Shown: piece after piece, positions 10,979 through 21,163 of the stretch
Position numbering within the stretch: the stretch's first letter is position 1
Layout of the letters: the number at the start of each line of letters is the position of its first letter
Assembly (NCBI GenBank): GCA_964030785.1
Contig: OZ034968.1
Location: 74,384,427 to 74,448,426 of the forward strand
Direction: 5' to 3'
Length of the DNA stretch: 64,000 nt
Origin: Siderastrea siderea
Lineage: Eukaryota > Cnidaria > Anthozoa > Scleractinia > Rhizangiidae
Notes under the pieces: generated by a model
The model's database searches: none
Seen by the model: only the letters and a program-made list of their open reading frames with translations
Told to the model about the DNA's origin: nothing
Made by a program: the position numbers and the translations under genes

Positions 10979-13900
10979 TCAGTAGAATCGCTTCTTTGAA
11001 TCTTCCTGGCGTTTTTGGTGGACGTAGAGACCGATTCCAAGCACGCAGACAGCAACAAGAGCGATCCAGAAAAGCCAGGTGAAAATCTTTGTAGTCCTCG
11101 GAGAGAAGCTTCCTTGTACGTCCTCAACTCGTTCTAAGGGAAGCGAGATACAACGTCAATGATATGCATTACACTACGACTGAGCGAACCGCCCGAGGGT
11201 GCGTTAAGACGACTCCCGTGCACACTCGCGGGATTTTTGCTCCATTAAGGCGGCTTTGGCGCACGCTTGCTCCTTTTTCTACACAAGGCAACTTTCACGC
11301 ACGCTCAAGAGATTTTCGCTTGTCCATTTTTGAAGGTACGAGGAATTGATTGCAAAGGATTTTTTAACGTGCCTTTCACATTAAACAGGGGCACCCAACG
11401 AGAAACTTTTAGCAAAATACTTGAAATATCATTTTCTGCTTTGTTAGATTGTTTCAGACCTTTTTAAAGGCATATTTGTGTAAGCCAATACAGATTGATC
11501 TGTTCGGCGTTTTTCGCTGAAAATTTAGGCCGCAGAAAATTTTAGGAAACAGAATCCTATCCGTCGAATTTCCGAGCTGCTGATGGCTCGCCGAAAATGG
11601 TAGCTGACCTTATTTTGCACTCTAAACGACATATTTGTCCCTTCGAAAATAATAGGAACTAATAAGTCCTCTTGTTACGAAAGTCCGACGTGATGTTTCG
11701 CCAAAGAAATCTCTAGCTTTCACCGCAGTTAAATCCGAAAATCGCAGGCGATTTAATGCTTTCCGAACAGATATTCCCCGAAACGAACCTTTGGGTCCCC
11801 CTGATTAAACAGTTGCGTAATTTAAGAAGTTGTTTCTTTTAACTTGTAAAAATCTGGACAAGCAAGACCGACCGATAGTTGAAAATCTTTAATCCGTCCC
11901 AGATCAATTATGAAGAGCGAAGGAACGATTGCGTGCGAAAAACATCCAGAAATATTGCCAAGAGAGAAAGGACAAAGGAAGTACCCTGTCCTGTGGTAGT
12001 CTCCTCAATTTCACTCAATTTTTTTCCTCACACGCCACCTTTCCTTCGCTCCTTGCAATCACAATGCCTAAGACAAGCTGGAATGATGTTTGTACAGGTT
12101 TCATTTACCTCTGTCTGGTTCAGCTCCTGAAGCAAATGGTACGACTTTAGAGCGATCCTCGACTTCTTTCTCATCAGCCATGACTGGTATTTCAGTTTCA
12201 TAAAACTTCACAGATATGATGTCATGACTGTCTGCAAAGACAGCCACATACAAATCTTAAAAATGCCGCAAAAAAAGTGCGTGCACGTGTGTATAATCAC
12301 CGGCTAAGAAATTCGCATGTAACAAGAAACAATGTCGTTGTTTGTTGGAAGAGATAGATACACCCACAGATAACATAACCATTTCCACCCTCCTTTCTGC
12401 TCTACCTCTTCCATTTTTGCGTTTCCCAACTTTGAACCTTTTTGTAAACAACTGCTATGTGGGCTACAACTTAGACCAATTAAAAGGAAACTAGTCCACT
12501 GTAATATTACAGTACACTCCCCTATCTCTAACAGTCAAGGGAATTAAAGAAATTGTTTTGAGATAGAAGATAACTCGAGATCACCAGGGTTGGAGATGGC
12601 GAATGTACTGTACATGTTTCCTGTACAAACTTTTTTTTCAACTCATGGAAGACTAACCTACACAGCTCAGTGTCTAAATACCTGCAAGTTGGCCAGTGGC
12701 CGCTGACAGTCCAAAAAACAGTCCTGTTGGCAACTTAACTCCACCCACATCAAAGCATTCTCGCCACTCATTTTTGTTGTCAACATCTACTAGCACCTAC
12801 AAGTCAAATTACAGCAAATTATAACATACAGTTATGAAACCGTCAAAAAGTTAACTAAGTGAGTAATGCAAAATTTCCACTTTATTGCTTCCTGACAATC
12901 ACATCAAAGAACCATATACATGATAAAACACACTTATTATCTGAACTGAGCACATTGGTTAATTATTCAGAGTAAGTGTTAATTTGATCGACTTACAGTA
13001 AGGCGATCTTGTGTTCCAGAATAACGAATGAGGGCGTAAGTGTCATGGCCTCTACCACGGAAGCTTGCCTACAAGAATAACAATAAACAAAAACAAATAC
13101 ACATTATGGTAAGTAAAATGATAAATAAAAATAATTTGAATGAGAAAATGATACAAATTACAAGTCCAAGGTTCAAATTTTGCGACCAGCTCTTTGCATA
13201 TGCAGCTTGATTTTGGATTGTCACTTATGCACCCCCCTAAAAAAAACACATTGTGGCACATAAAAATTATATGTTCCCTAAAATTAAGAAAGAATCCATC
13301 AGGAAATTGAGTAATCAGTGGACAAAAACCTTGTACCAGAATAATTTAAAGTATATCACATTATTTTTTACCATTTTTAAGAGCTATAGATGTAATTTGT
13401 TATCTGTAATAACCCCAAAGACAATTTCTTATGAGAGCCCGAGAAATTAAATTTCAAATTTCACAGGAATTGTGTAAACACAGGTAAAATTTTATGCGTA
13501 AGATTTCATTTTATGAAATTTGCAATTTATTTTCTCGGGCTCCCCATAAGAAATTGTCTTTGGGGATATTACAGATAACAAATTACATCTATAGCTCTTA
13601 AAAAGTCTAAGAAAGAATGTGATATGGTTTCAATTATTCTGGTACAAGGTTTTTGTCCACTGAAAATTAAAATTATTAAATTTCCTGGTGGATTCCATCT
13701 TAAAGCCTCCTTTAAGTGTATCTGAATCACTTGAAGAATACAAAAGAGAGGAAGAAAGTGTCTTGTCAAAGGAAACATGAGTATGAAGAGACCATCCTAG
13801 CCACCTCCATTACCGACCCTTTAGTCTTCCAATCAAAAGTCCAATAAAGTCTGATGTGCTAACCACTGTGCTAGCACACTGCCACCAAGAAATCATCACT

Positions 13901-16900
13901 GCATAGAGCAAAACACTGAATGACTGCCCGTTCGATTTGTTTTTCACCAAACTTACAAGTCCCTTCCCTTGGAATTTGGGTCGGTTTTACGTCCTTAATT
14001 ACTACAAAGTAAATTTACATGGCAGTAGATACTCACTGAGCAGCCAGACACTTGGCTGTGAGTTCCATCTGAGTCGTGATCATAATGAACAGATCCATTA
14101 CCAACCATAGCAGAAATGTAAGGGTGTTCATGCTGCAAATGAACAGAAAATTATTAATGTGAACCTAGTGGGGCAAAAAAGAGGGGTGAAATAGAAGAAA
14201 AGAGCACAAAAATTGGGAAAATAGACAGCAGGAACCAGGAGAAAAGGGGGTGGGAAATGGGAGAATAGAGATTAAAACCTGGGAAAAGTGGGGTGGAAAC
14301 TGGGAGAAAAGGGGTGGGAAATGAGAGAACAGGGCTCTGAGAACTGTGACAAAAAGAGGTGGAAAAATGGGAGAGAAGCGGTAGGATTCCATAAGAACTG
14401 GGTGGAAACTGGGAGAAAATGGATGGGAAATAGGGAAAAGTAGGGTAAGAATCGGGAGAATATGGCGTGAGACTGGGAGAAAAGGGGTTATGGGAACAGA
14501 GAGAGAAGGGGATTGGAACTGGCAGAAAAAGAAAGGAAAAGAACTGGGAGATGGTAGAACGACAGTGGGTAAAATGTGATGCAAACACTCAGGAGAGTCC
14601 AGAAGAACTTGAAAGTTACTACCTAATATGTAAACCCTTGCTACTGGTTTGGTTTAATATAAACTTTCAAATTCCCCTAAAATCCCTCTGATCTGTGTTT
14701 GCAAAAGATTAATTAAAATAAGCTTAGCACATGCTCTGCTTTCCTTTTTCTTTCTATTTTGCAATTGACAAAAACAATCAGAAACAGAAAGAGGCAGAAG
14801 CTGGAGGTTCAGAGAACTGACTCCCTTCCCAACCACCACCACAAAAACCCAGTTTTAAAATATTCAAGGTTTTGAAGGATATGTTTCCACTTGCCTGGTG
14901 TTCTCCATTGTGATTACTGTAAGTATCAAAGAAAATCCCAAGACCATAGAAATAATCCTTGCTACCAAACACACCACCTGATAGAACAGTAAGTAGAATC
15001 TAGTGATTGGTGACTGAAAGCACATCAGTACAGTTTTCCACAGTTGACTCTTTTAAATTGAGATTAAAAACTTTTCTTTTTAACAGTGTCTATAGTTAGA
15101 TTTATTTAGGTAAATAACTTATTGTACAAAGTATTGAGATTCCATACGTTGTAAAATGCGTTTTTAAGCACCTTGTTATTATTATTATTATTACCTAAGT
15201 AACAAAACTGTCTTTTGTACTAACTGTAGCTTCTCTCTCAACTGCCAATTGGAACAACAACATATTGAGAAACAAGGAGCTGACTACACACCAACAGATA
15301 GCAGGCACACCATTTATATGCAGAGACAATGCATTCACATTTTATTTTACAGTGGGTGCATGATATTTATCTGTGGTTCCAGAAAATACCCATATCCCCA
15401 CCATGGTTGGTTTTTGGTTTGAAGCCCCCCACCCCTATCGAAAGTCCAGTTTAGCTTCATGCTTTCTTTTAAAAATTTTGGCTTTTGAGACCTTCAACCA
15501 CTTTGACATTTCCAATGCCCATTTTGGGGGGTGGGTATTGATATTTTCTGGAATCACACAAGATTACATAAATCCCCATATTTACACTTCTTCGAAGTTG
15601 AGAGAAAAGGTGAGGCAACAATGTATGGGTATACACGTACAGCTGTAATTTTCTGCTTTTACAGAGTGAAATGGCATTTAAGGATAAGAAAGGTTACCTT
15701 TGTTGTACAACCAAAAGAGCCACAGCAGACCCAGGAATTTTCAATAGCAACGGTACAAATGGCAACTTGTACTTGATACTTTAAAAGCCAAAGAATGATA
15801 GCTTTTCTGCATAATTTACCAAACAACTTCTACAACAATCTACAAGACTTCCTGGTAAACTTGGTCTACTAGTCTATGTTATCTTCTTTCTTTTTGTTCT
15901 ATATTATCATGTTTGAATGCGTTTGATTTGCCTTGATTTGAGAGAATGTGAAGAACAATAAGTGCCTTGTAGCATGTGAAGGTGCCGTATTACCTTCTTG
16001 CATTCTACCTCTGCTATACCAAAATGCAAATCCATCCCCAAATAACGTGTCACCTTGCCCATGTACGTTAAAGTGCAACAACACTTCCCAGTCCTTAACA
16101 TGGCATGGCTGGTGAGAGAAATCAAATTTACGTTACACAATTTACTCACTTAACGCTGCCTGGATACCCTGTGAACTTTAACTGTATCAACTAATGGAGG
16201 CAACAAGAGGGTACGTCAAGTGACAACACAGCCCGAGATAGAAGGCTTTAGGTGATGAACAATTATTGAGGTTAAGAAGTAAGACTTTTCAGTATTGGAA
16301 AATGTGACAGGGACATCTATTTAATAATTTAAAACCAAACTGGAAATTAAAGTAAATGAAGGGAGAATGAAGTGGGAGAGAAGTATAAAAGTATATAAGA
16401 GACAAAGTTCCTCACTGCTATCTTCACCCCCCTTCACCCAACCTGTCTAAACAAAAAGCTTTTAAAATCTGAATATGACAATTTTTAAAGCTACCTGGCT
16501 GGAAAGGTGAATTTGGGAGTACTTCTATTCCAGCCGGTACAGGCCCACTTTGAACTTCATTTGCTAAAAACTTATCAGCCTTCATATCCATATTAAGACC
16601 ACTACACAGACCAATAATAAAATTAATAGACTTGATTCAAGTGACATACCACATTATTCCAAATACCCCCTCGCATGCTCTGATGGTCAGGAGTCAGTCT
16701 GATATAGCTACTTGATATAAAGGTACTACCATAGAAATCCCAGTGTGGAATTGCAGGACCAGCACCTAGGAATCAAAACATAATTTGGGTCACAGGTAGG
16801 TTGGTCATAGGGAAGCTGGCAGCCTAGACTTGACTATCAGCCTTGCCAGAAGAATGCCATAAACTGCCGCTTATAAGCCCTGAGCTTATACAACTTCGTA

Positions 16901-19900
16901 AGGGGTTTTGGGTGGGCTCATAAACGGAAGTGGGCTCATAAACGTTTCGAAATAAGCAATGGCAGTGTTGATCGAAATACATTTTTAATTTACCAGTTTT
17001 TAATTAACCTTTGGAATGTTATAATAAACTGAATTCATTTCAATTTTAACAATAAAATCAAAACTGTAACAACACGAACGTAACCAGAAAGTAACAAAAC
17101 AGAAGCCCGGAGTTCACCTTCGCAGTGTTCTGTGAGAGTGCTTAATATTAAGGAAACCAGGGAAACAAGAGGGGGGCTTATAACCGGATGTATTTTTTTG
17201 TTTACAGGTAGATGGGCTATAACCGGGGGGGGGGGGGGGGGCTTATAAAGGGCAGTTTACGGTATCTTTACTAGCTGGGGAAGAACGAACAATGGAATTG
17301 AGACAGAAGTGGGAATCACCCATATGCCCCTATGGGCAGCCTTCATGGGGTAATCATGAAGTTCAATTGGCTATGTATAGCTTTTTCTTTGTCAGCTGTC
17401 ACTAGTAGAATAAATCATTTGTTAACTAAAGGAAATTTTTTTCTGTTTACAGAGATCTTGTCAGTAAAAGCTGGCCACCAAGCAAGTCAGTATACTTTGC
17501 ACTGAGGTGAGCTCTTGCTTAACAAAGCCAAGGCAAGATTCTCTCCTGGTTTACTAGAACACGAGCCTCAACACAAGCCTCAACATTAACTATACGGAAA
17601 CAGTATCTCAAAAGAGAGAATACGATGTTATCAGTCCTTGTGTAGCAAGACACCAGATAGCTGCTGAATAATTATTATCCTTTGTTAATTAAGAATTTTT
17701 CATCTTGGTGCTCTGTGACAAATTGGCAAAAGAGAGAAGAATGAAATGGAGACAGGATGGAGACTGCTTGTTTTTTTTTTTCTTACGGCCAATTCCCCAC
17801 CGGGGGAGGAGGATCGAACTCAAGTAAGTCAAAGAACAGCTATTGCTTAACAAATGACATAATAGGGAACTCATGATCAGGCAACCATGAGGGCAACACC
17901 AAGGAAATATTGTCATGTAAAGACAAGTTCATGTTATTTGACGACTACTTTACAATCTTTCTAAGTCGTATAAATTTAATTTATCAAATACATGATTGTC
18001 TTATGTGGCTGAACTATCCAGAAGCTGAATTTGTTCAAAGAACATTAACATTCAGATAGAGAAAGTAAAAGTTATCACCATTTTAAACGTTCTCCAAAAA
18101 ACCCAGAATTTGATCATGTCACATTGTTGTTTTGCAGAGAATGGCAAAGAAATTTAATAAATATCAAAATTGTATAATGCATGTGCAAAGTTATTATTAT
18201 TATTATCATTATTATTTTGCTAATTAAAGCTGTTGTTTGCTAACATTCTCATTGCTGCCACTAAAGTGGTTGCTAACTTGACTTTTGGAGTACTGTGCCA
18301 TTTCTGCCTGGACAAACAATACATTTCTAGAGTTTCCACAGATTTGGTACTTTTGCATTTGAAACTGCAACTTTGAATTTGCATCAGGACATTATTTTGT
18401 GCTAAAGTGAAAACAAAGCCCAAAAATCTCTGATGTTCAAGCTCATAATCTGATTCAGTGCTATGATCAGGACAACTCGGATTAATATTAATCTGCGGAT
18501 TGTAATAATAATAGATTATAATAGGGTTATTATAATCCGTTAATAGATTATTATAATCCAGTAATAGATTAAGGCACGGCAAAAAATTGGAAGGATTAGA
18601 TTATTATTAATAATATCATCCGGATTAATATTAATCTCTATTATAATCCAGATAAAATTCCCGTGAATGTTTGGATAACAGATCTATATGACAGACACAC
18701 TGCCATAACACAGGACTGACAGGACATAACACTAATCACATCAGTCACATGACTATCACTTGCATATGCTAGAGCTGGATTCCACGATGTTGACCCTAGA
18801 AGTAAATGAAAAGGAACAAGCGCCTCTGAGCCAGCGAATCCGTGCCATGGGCATGTGCTTTTCCAAAAAAAGGGGACCTTAAGAAAGGGAATAATTACCA
18901 GCTGCGTAGAAATAGCGACAATCCCAAAGACACTAACCGTTGCGAGGTTCGGAGCCAGCATATCACGATGGCAACTATGAACCTGAATTTCTCCCGTCTC
19001 TTGGTGCCTTTTTTGGATGAAAATATTATCTGGGAACTGACATGGTAAGCATATTGTATATGATGCAAAGTTCACGAAAAAACTATTTCAGCTGTTTCAA
19101 ACAATTAATTATGGTTGGACATCACAGATCATAGCTTTTTATTATATAAACTGGAGTGTCTTATAAAGATTTCCACCACTGAGAAAAATCGTAATTGGCA
19201 CATGTAAAATTACGATAATTTTACATGTGAAAATACGGCCAATCAGCTTTCGCGACGTCACACGCCTTCTTTCCTGCCACTTTTGACAACGGTTTGCCCA
19301 ACAATTTCGTAGTTCTCGATCTCTCTTCACTTCACTTGTTCAGAACTAAGAAATAACTACTAAAAGCTAGTTTACCATGTTCTCGAGCAATGAAAAACAG
19401 CCAAAAATTCGGCAAGTGAAAGATTCGTACCCCTCACCGACGAAGATGTTGAAAGATTCGTCGAAGCTGAAGCAAACAAAACACTCAAAGAAAGATGCAC
19501 AGCGACATAGTTTTGATGAAGTCGTTTTTGCCAAATGAAAACGAAACAAGACAACTCCAAAACATACCGCCGCCAGAATTAGACGCTTACTTCAGCAGAT
19601 TTCTATTGTCTGTGAGAAAAAGTCTGGTGATGAATGAGCCAACAACACTCGGAGGAATTATCGCTTCTGTGGAGCGTTATCTGAAAAACCTACGGTACAT
19701 GTACAGCGACCTAGTCTATTATCGAAGGACAATGTTCGGCAGTTGAATTGTTCGAGAGGCACTTGTTTAAGCGAATTTCTCAATTTAGAGACGAGACTGT
19801 GGATCAGTTTGTGTGTAGGCTTTGCCGACTTTGAGGATGACCATATTCGGGTTAATCGATAACTGCTATTCCAGTCATTTATGTCGCAAGTTTAAACTGG

Positions 19901-20817
19901 AGCAAGTAGGTACGGTGACTTGTCTACTAATAAATACGAACAAATAAAGCAATAAAGAGTAGTTGTAATAAAATGAAAATAAAATAATAATGACAAGTTT
20001 TCTATTGTGTTGATATCAACGCGATATCTCACTCGTTCGCTACGCTCACTCGTGAGATATCGCGTTGAACACTCGAAGAGAAATTCCATATCTCTCTGGA
20101 TTATAATAATCCATTACTGGTTTATAATAATCATTAGGATTAATATTAATCGGATTAATATTCATCCGAGTTGTCCCATATAATCAATGTGATCATGAAC
20201 ATACAGTAACTACAAAACGTAACGGAATCCTCCTTTAAAATTTTTCAAACTAAAAATAAAACTTAAAAAAGTACTGTGGGTAAACAGTTAAGCTGTTCTA
20301 TAAAAAAGTAATACTTCAGGAAAAAATGTACAAGATGTAACATAGTTTCTCATGGTAACATAAACGTGGACGTACGCATGTCGTCACATGAATAGCTTGC
20401 AAAATTGTATTGATTTACAAAGTAAGCAAGCTTATAAGCTTTAATTTTTAATACCTTCATATCCCTTCAAGTTTGATTCAGAAATCTGACAGCTCAGAAA
20501 TGAAACAATACAATAAAAATATTGAATCTCACTGCATTCAAAAAATGCAAAGACTATAATTATATAAGAAACTGGAGCTATTGTAGACAGGAAATGGCTT
20601 TATATGAAACCTTCCAGAGTTCAGTAACGTTAACGAACGTTAGTAACGTAAAGCCTGAATTCAAAAGGCACTCGATTATCAGATTTCACTAAAACAAGGT
20701 AAGCTTACCTTTAAAAATTGAATGTTCCCTTCGAAGATATCCTTTAGATCCTTCATCTGCTAAAACTTTAGAAATTAGAAGGACACAAAGCGAGAAGAAC
20801 ACATTCGTGAACTCCAT
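10979..20817 (-). CDS. LMAN2: L-type lectin cargo receptor, VIP36/VIPL family
   Basis: Nine exons on the minus strand: 20817-20709, 16765-16650, 16108-15994, 14977-14895, 14132-14037, 13068-12997, 12796-12682, 12231-12109, 11133-10979. They give a 327-residue type I membrane protein. An N-terminal signal peptide is followed by the lectin domain (YLRREHSIFK, HWDFYGST, IRLTPDHQS, VKDWEVLLHFNVHG, GDGFAFWYSRGR, VFGSKDYFYGLGIFFDTY, HPYISAMVGNGS, NEWRECFDV). A C-terminal transmembrane segment (WLFWIALVAVCVLGIGLYV) and a cytoplasmic tail ending KRFY, an ER-export type signal, complete it. Family members bind high-mannose glycoproteins in the early secretory pathway. The Ca/sugar residues D and N of FDTYSN are present. 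The motif that is GDL in vertebrate VIP36/VIPL and GGL in ERGIC-53 reads GQL here. The intron after the exon ending 14895 has a GC donor. I cannot separate LMAN2 from LMAN2L orthology. Confidence 0.93.
13292..13696. mobile_element. Large fold-back element, arms about 155 bp
   Basis: The left arm (about 13292-13444) and right arm (about 13534-13696) are near-perfect reverse complements. The left arm contains caaaaaccttgtaccagaat and ccaaagacaatttcttatga; the right arm holds their complements. The spacer is about 90 bp. It sits in an intron of the LMAN2-like gene and would form a long RNA hairpin in either direction of transcription. Confidence 0.8.
14160..14570. repeat. Purine-rich minisatellite
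   Basis: Degenerate tandem repeats of a roughly 20-40 bp unit such as actgggagaaaaggggtggg make this strand almost all purine. It lies about 30 bp upstream (in gene direction) of the exon 14132-14037, so on the sense strand it forms a long pyrimidine-rich tract immediately before that acceptor. The long open frames across it are low-complexity artefacts. Confidence 0.8.
15372..15560. mobile_element. MITE, TGTGGTTCCAGAAAATA family, copy 1
   Basis: It begins tgtggttccagaaaatacc and ends with tattttctggaatcacaca, its near-complement. The interior is C-rich on the left half and G-rich on the right. Related copies lie near 24673, 29061 and 31475. Confidence 0.65.
16857..17265. mobile_element. MITE-like element with GCTTATAAG ends
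   Basis: The left end ccataaactgccgcttataa is mirrored by the right end ttataaagggcagtttacgg. The interior carries repeated 'gggctcataaacg' and 'gggcttataaccgg' motifs and an uninterrupted G run near 17226. It lies within the first intron of the LMAN2-like gene. Confidence 0.6.
19398..19746 (+). pseudogene. Crypton/KIAA1958-like coding remnant
   Basis: Two overlapping frames carry consecutive parts of one ancestral protein: the first half ends at a TAG near 19510, and the second half is open from 19495 to 19746. The C-terminal recombinase region is missing. The family call is from motif memory (ERFVPLTDEDVERFVE, IPPPELDAYFSRFLLSVRK) and needs a profile search. Confidence 0.5.
20017..20070. 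repeat. Palindrome
   Basis: The left arm caacgcgatatctcactcg and right arm cgtgagatatcgcgttg flank a short loop. It is nested near the right end of the Crypton-like element. Confidence 0.7.
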
Positions 20818-21155
20818 TGCTAAACTTTCTTCAGTGCAGTGTCTCGCTTCGATTGGCTCATTATTCTTTTCGTGGGGTGGGACGAGTGGAGTTTTTGCTT
20901 CTATAGAAATTTTTGTATTATTTTAGACTTTTCATCCCTTTTTACAAAACCACTCACGACTTAAGATTATCCAAGTTTGTTTTCTTTCAACTTTGCTATG
21001 TATTGAAATAAAACAAGGAGCACAACATATTGTCTTTTGCTGCTTGATTTAACCGTCCCTTCCCCCGCTCCAGAAAATAAAGGAAGTGACGTAGCGCAAA
21101 ATTCTACGCACTACTTTTTAAAGCTGGAGTTGAATTGTGGGAAGAAGAATACAAG
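20818..21155. promoter_or_regulatory. Divergent promoter of LMAN2-like gene and SLU7
   Basis: Only 338 bp separate the two start codons, which point away from each other, so both transcripts must start here. An inverted CCAAT motif (gattggctc) lies near 20850. No TATA box is obvious near the SLU7 start. The SLU7 start itself lies in caagatggcggc, a very good match to the YY1 consensus often found at housekeeping gene starts. Confidence 0.6.
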
Positions 21156-21163
21156 ATGGCGGC
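21153..21163 (+). promoter_or_regulatory. YY1-type motif over the SLU7 start codon
   Basis: The sequence aagatggcggc contains the start ATG. The YY1 consensus AAnATGGCGGC is known to occupy this position in many metazoan housekeeping genes. Binding here is an inference. Confidence 0.5.

Larger units (their letters stand above)
18470..20176. mobile_element. Decayed Crypton-like element between long inverted ends
   Basis: Ends start ggacaactcggattaatatt on the left, and the right end is its imperfect complement; AT-rich inverted similarity continues inward for about 80 bp. Around 19398-19746 the + strand encodes pieces in two frames. The first reads SERFVPLTDEDVERFVEAEA; the second reads NENETRQLQNIPPPELDAYF and FLLSVRKSLVM, ending in VERYL. 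These resemble the N-terminal region of Crypton-type tyrosine recombinase-derived (KIAA1958/DUF3504-like) proteins that I associate with anthozoan genomes. A stop and a frame change separate the pieces, so it is non-functional. No catalytic recombinase domain was seen. No clear target duplication was found. Confidence 0.55.

Noticed and set aside
13800..13900. Possible tRNA-like sequence on the minus strand (gtggttagcacatcagac)
   Set aside because: An A-box-like stretch is visible but no convincing B box or cloverleaf follows.
14154..14588. 144- and 139-residue Pro/Ser/Phe-rich open frames
   Set aside because: They are products of the purine-rich minisatellite inside an intron of the lectin gene.
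17226..17242. G homopolymers (also 41440 and 48403) as functional elements
   Set aside because: They lie inside repeats or introns, and lengths of such runs are prone to sequencing error.
18220..19075. Minus-strand open frames of 120 and 144 residues
   Set aside because: They lie across the left inverted end and interior of a mobile element, have AT-rich low-complexity translation and resemble no protein I know.
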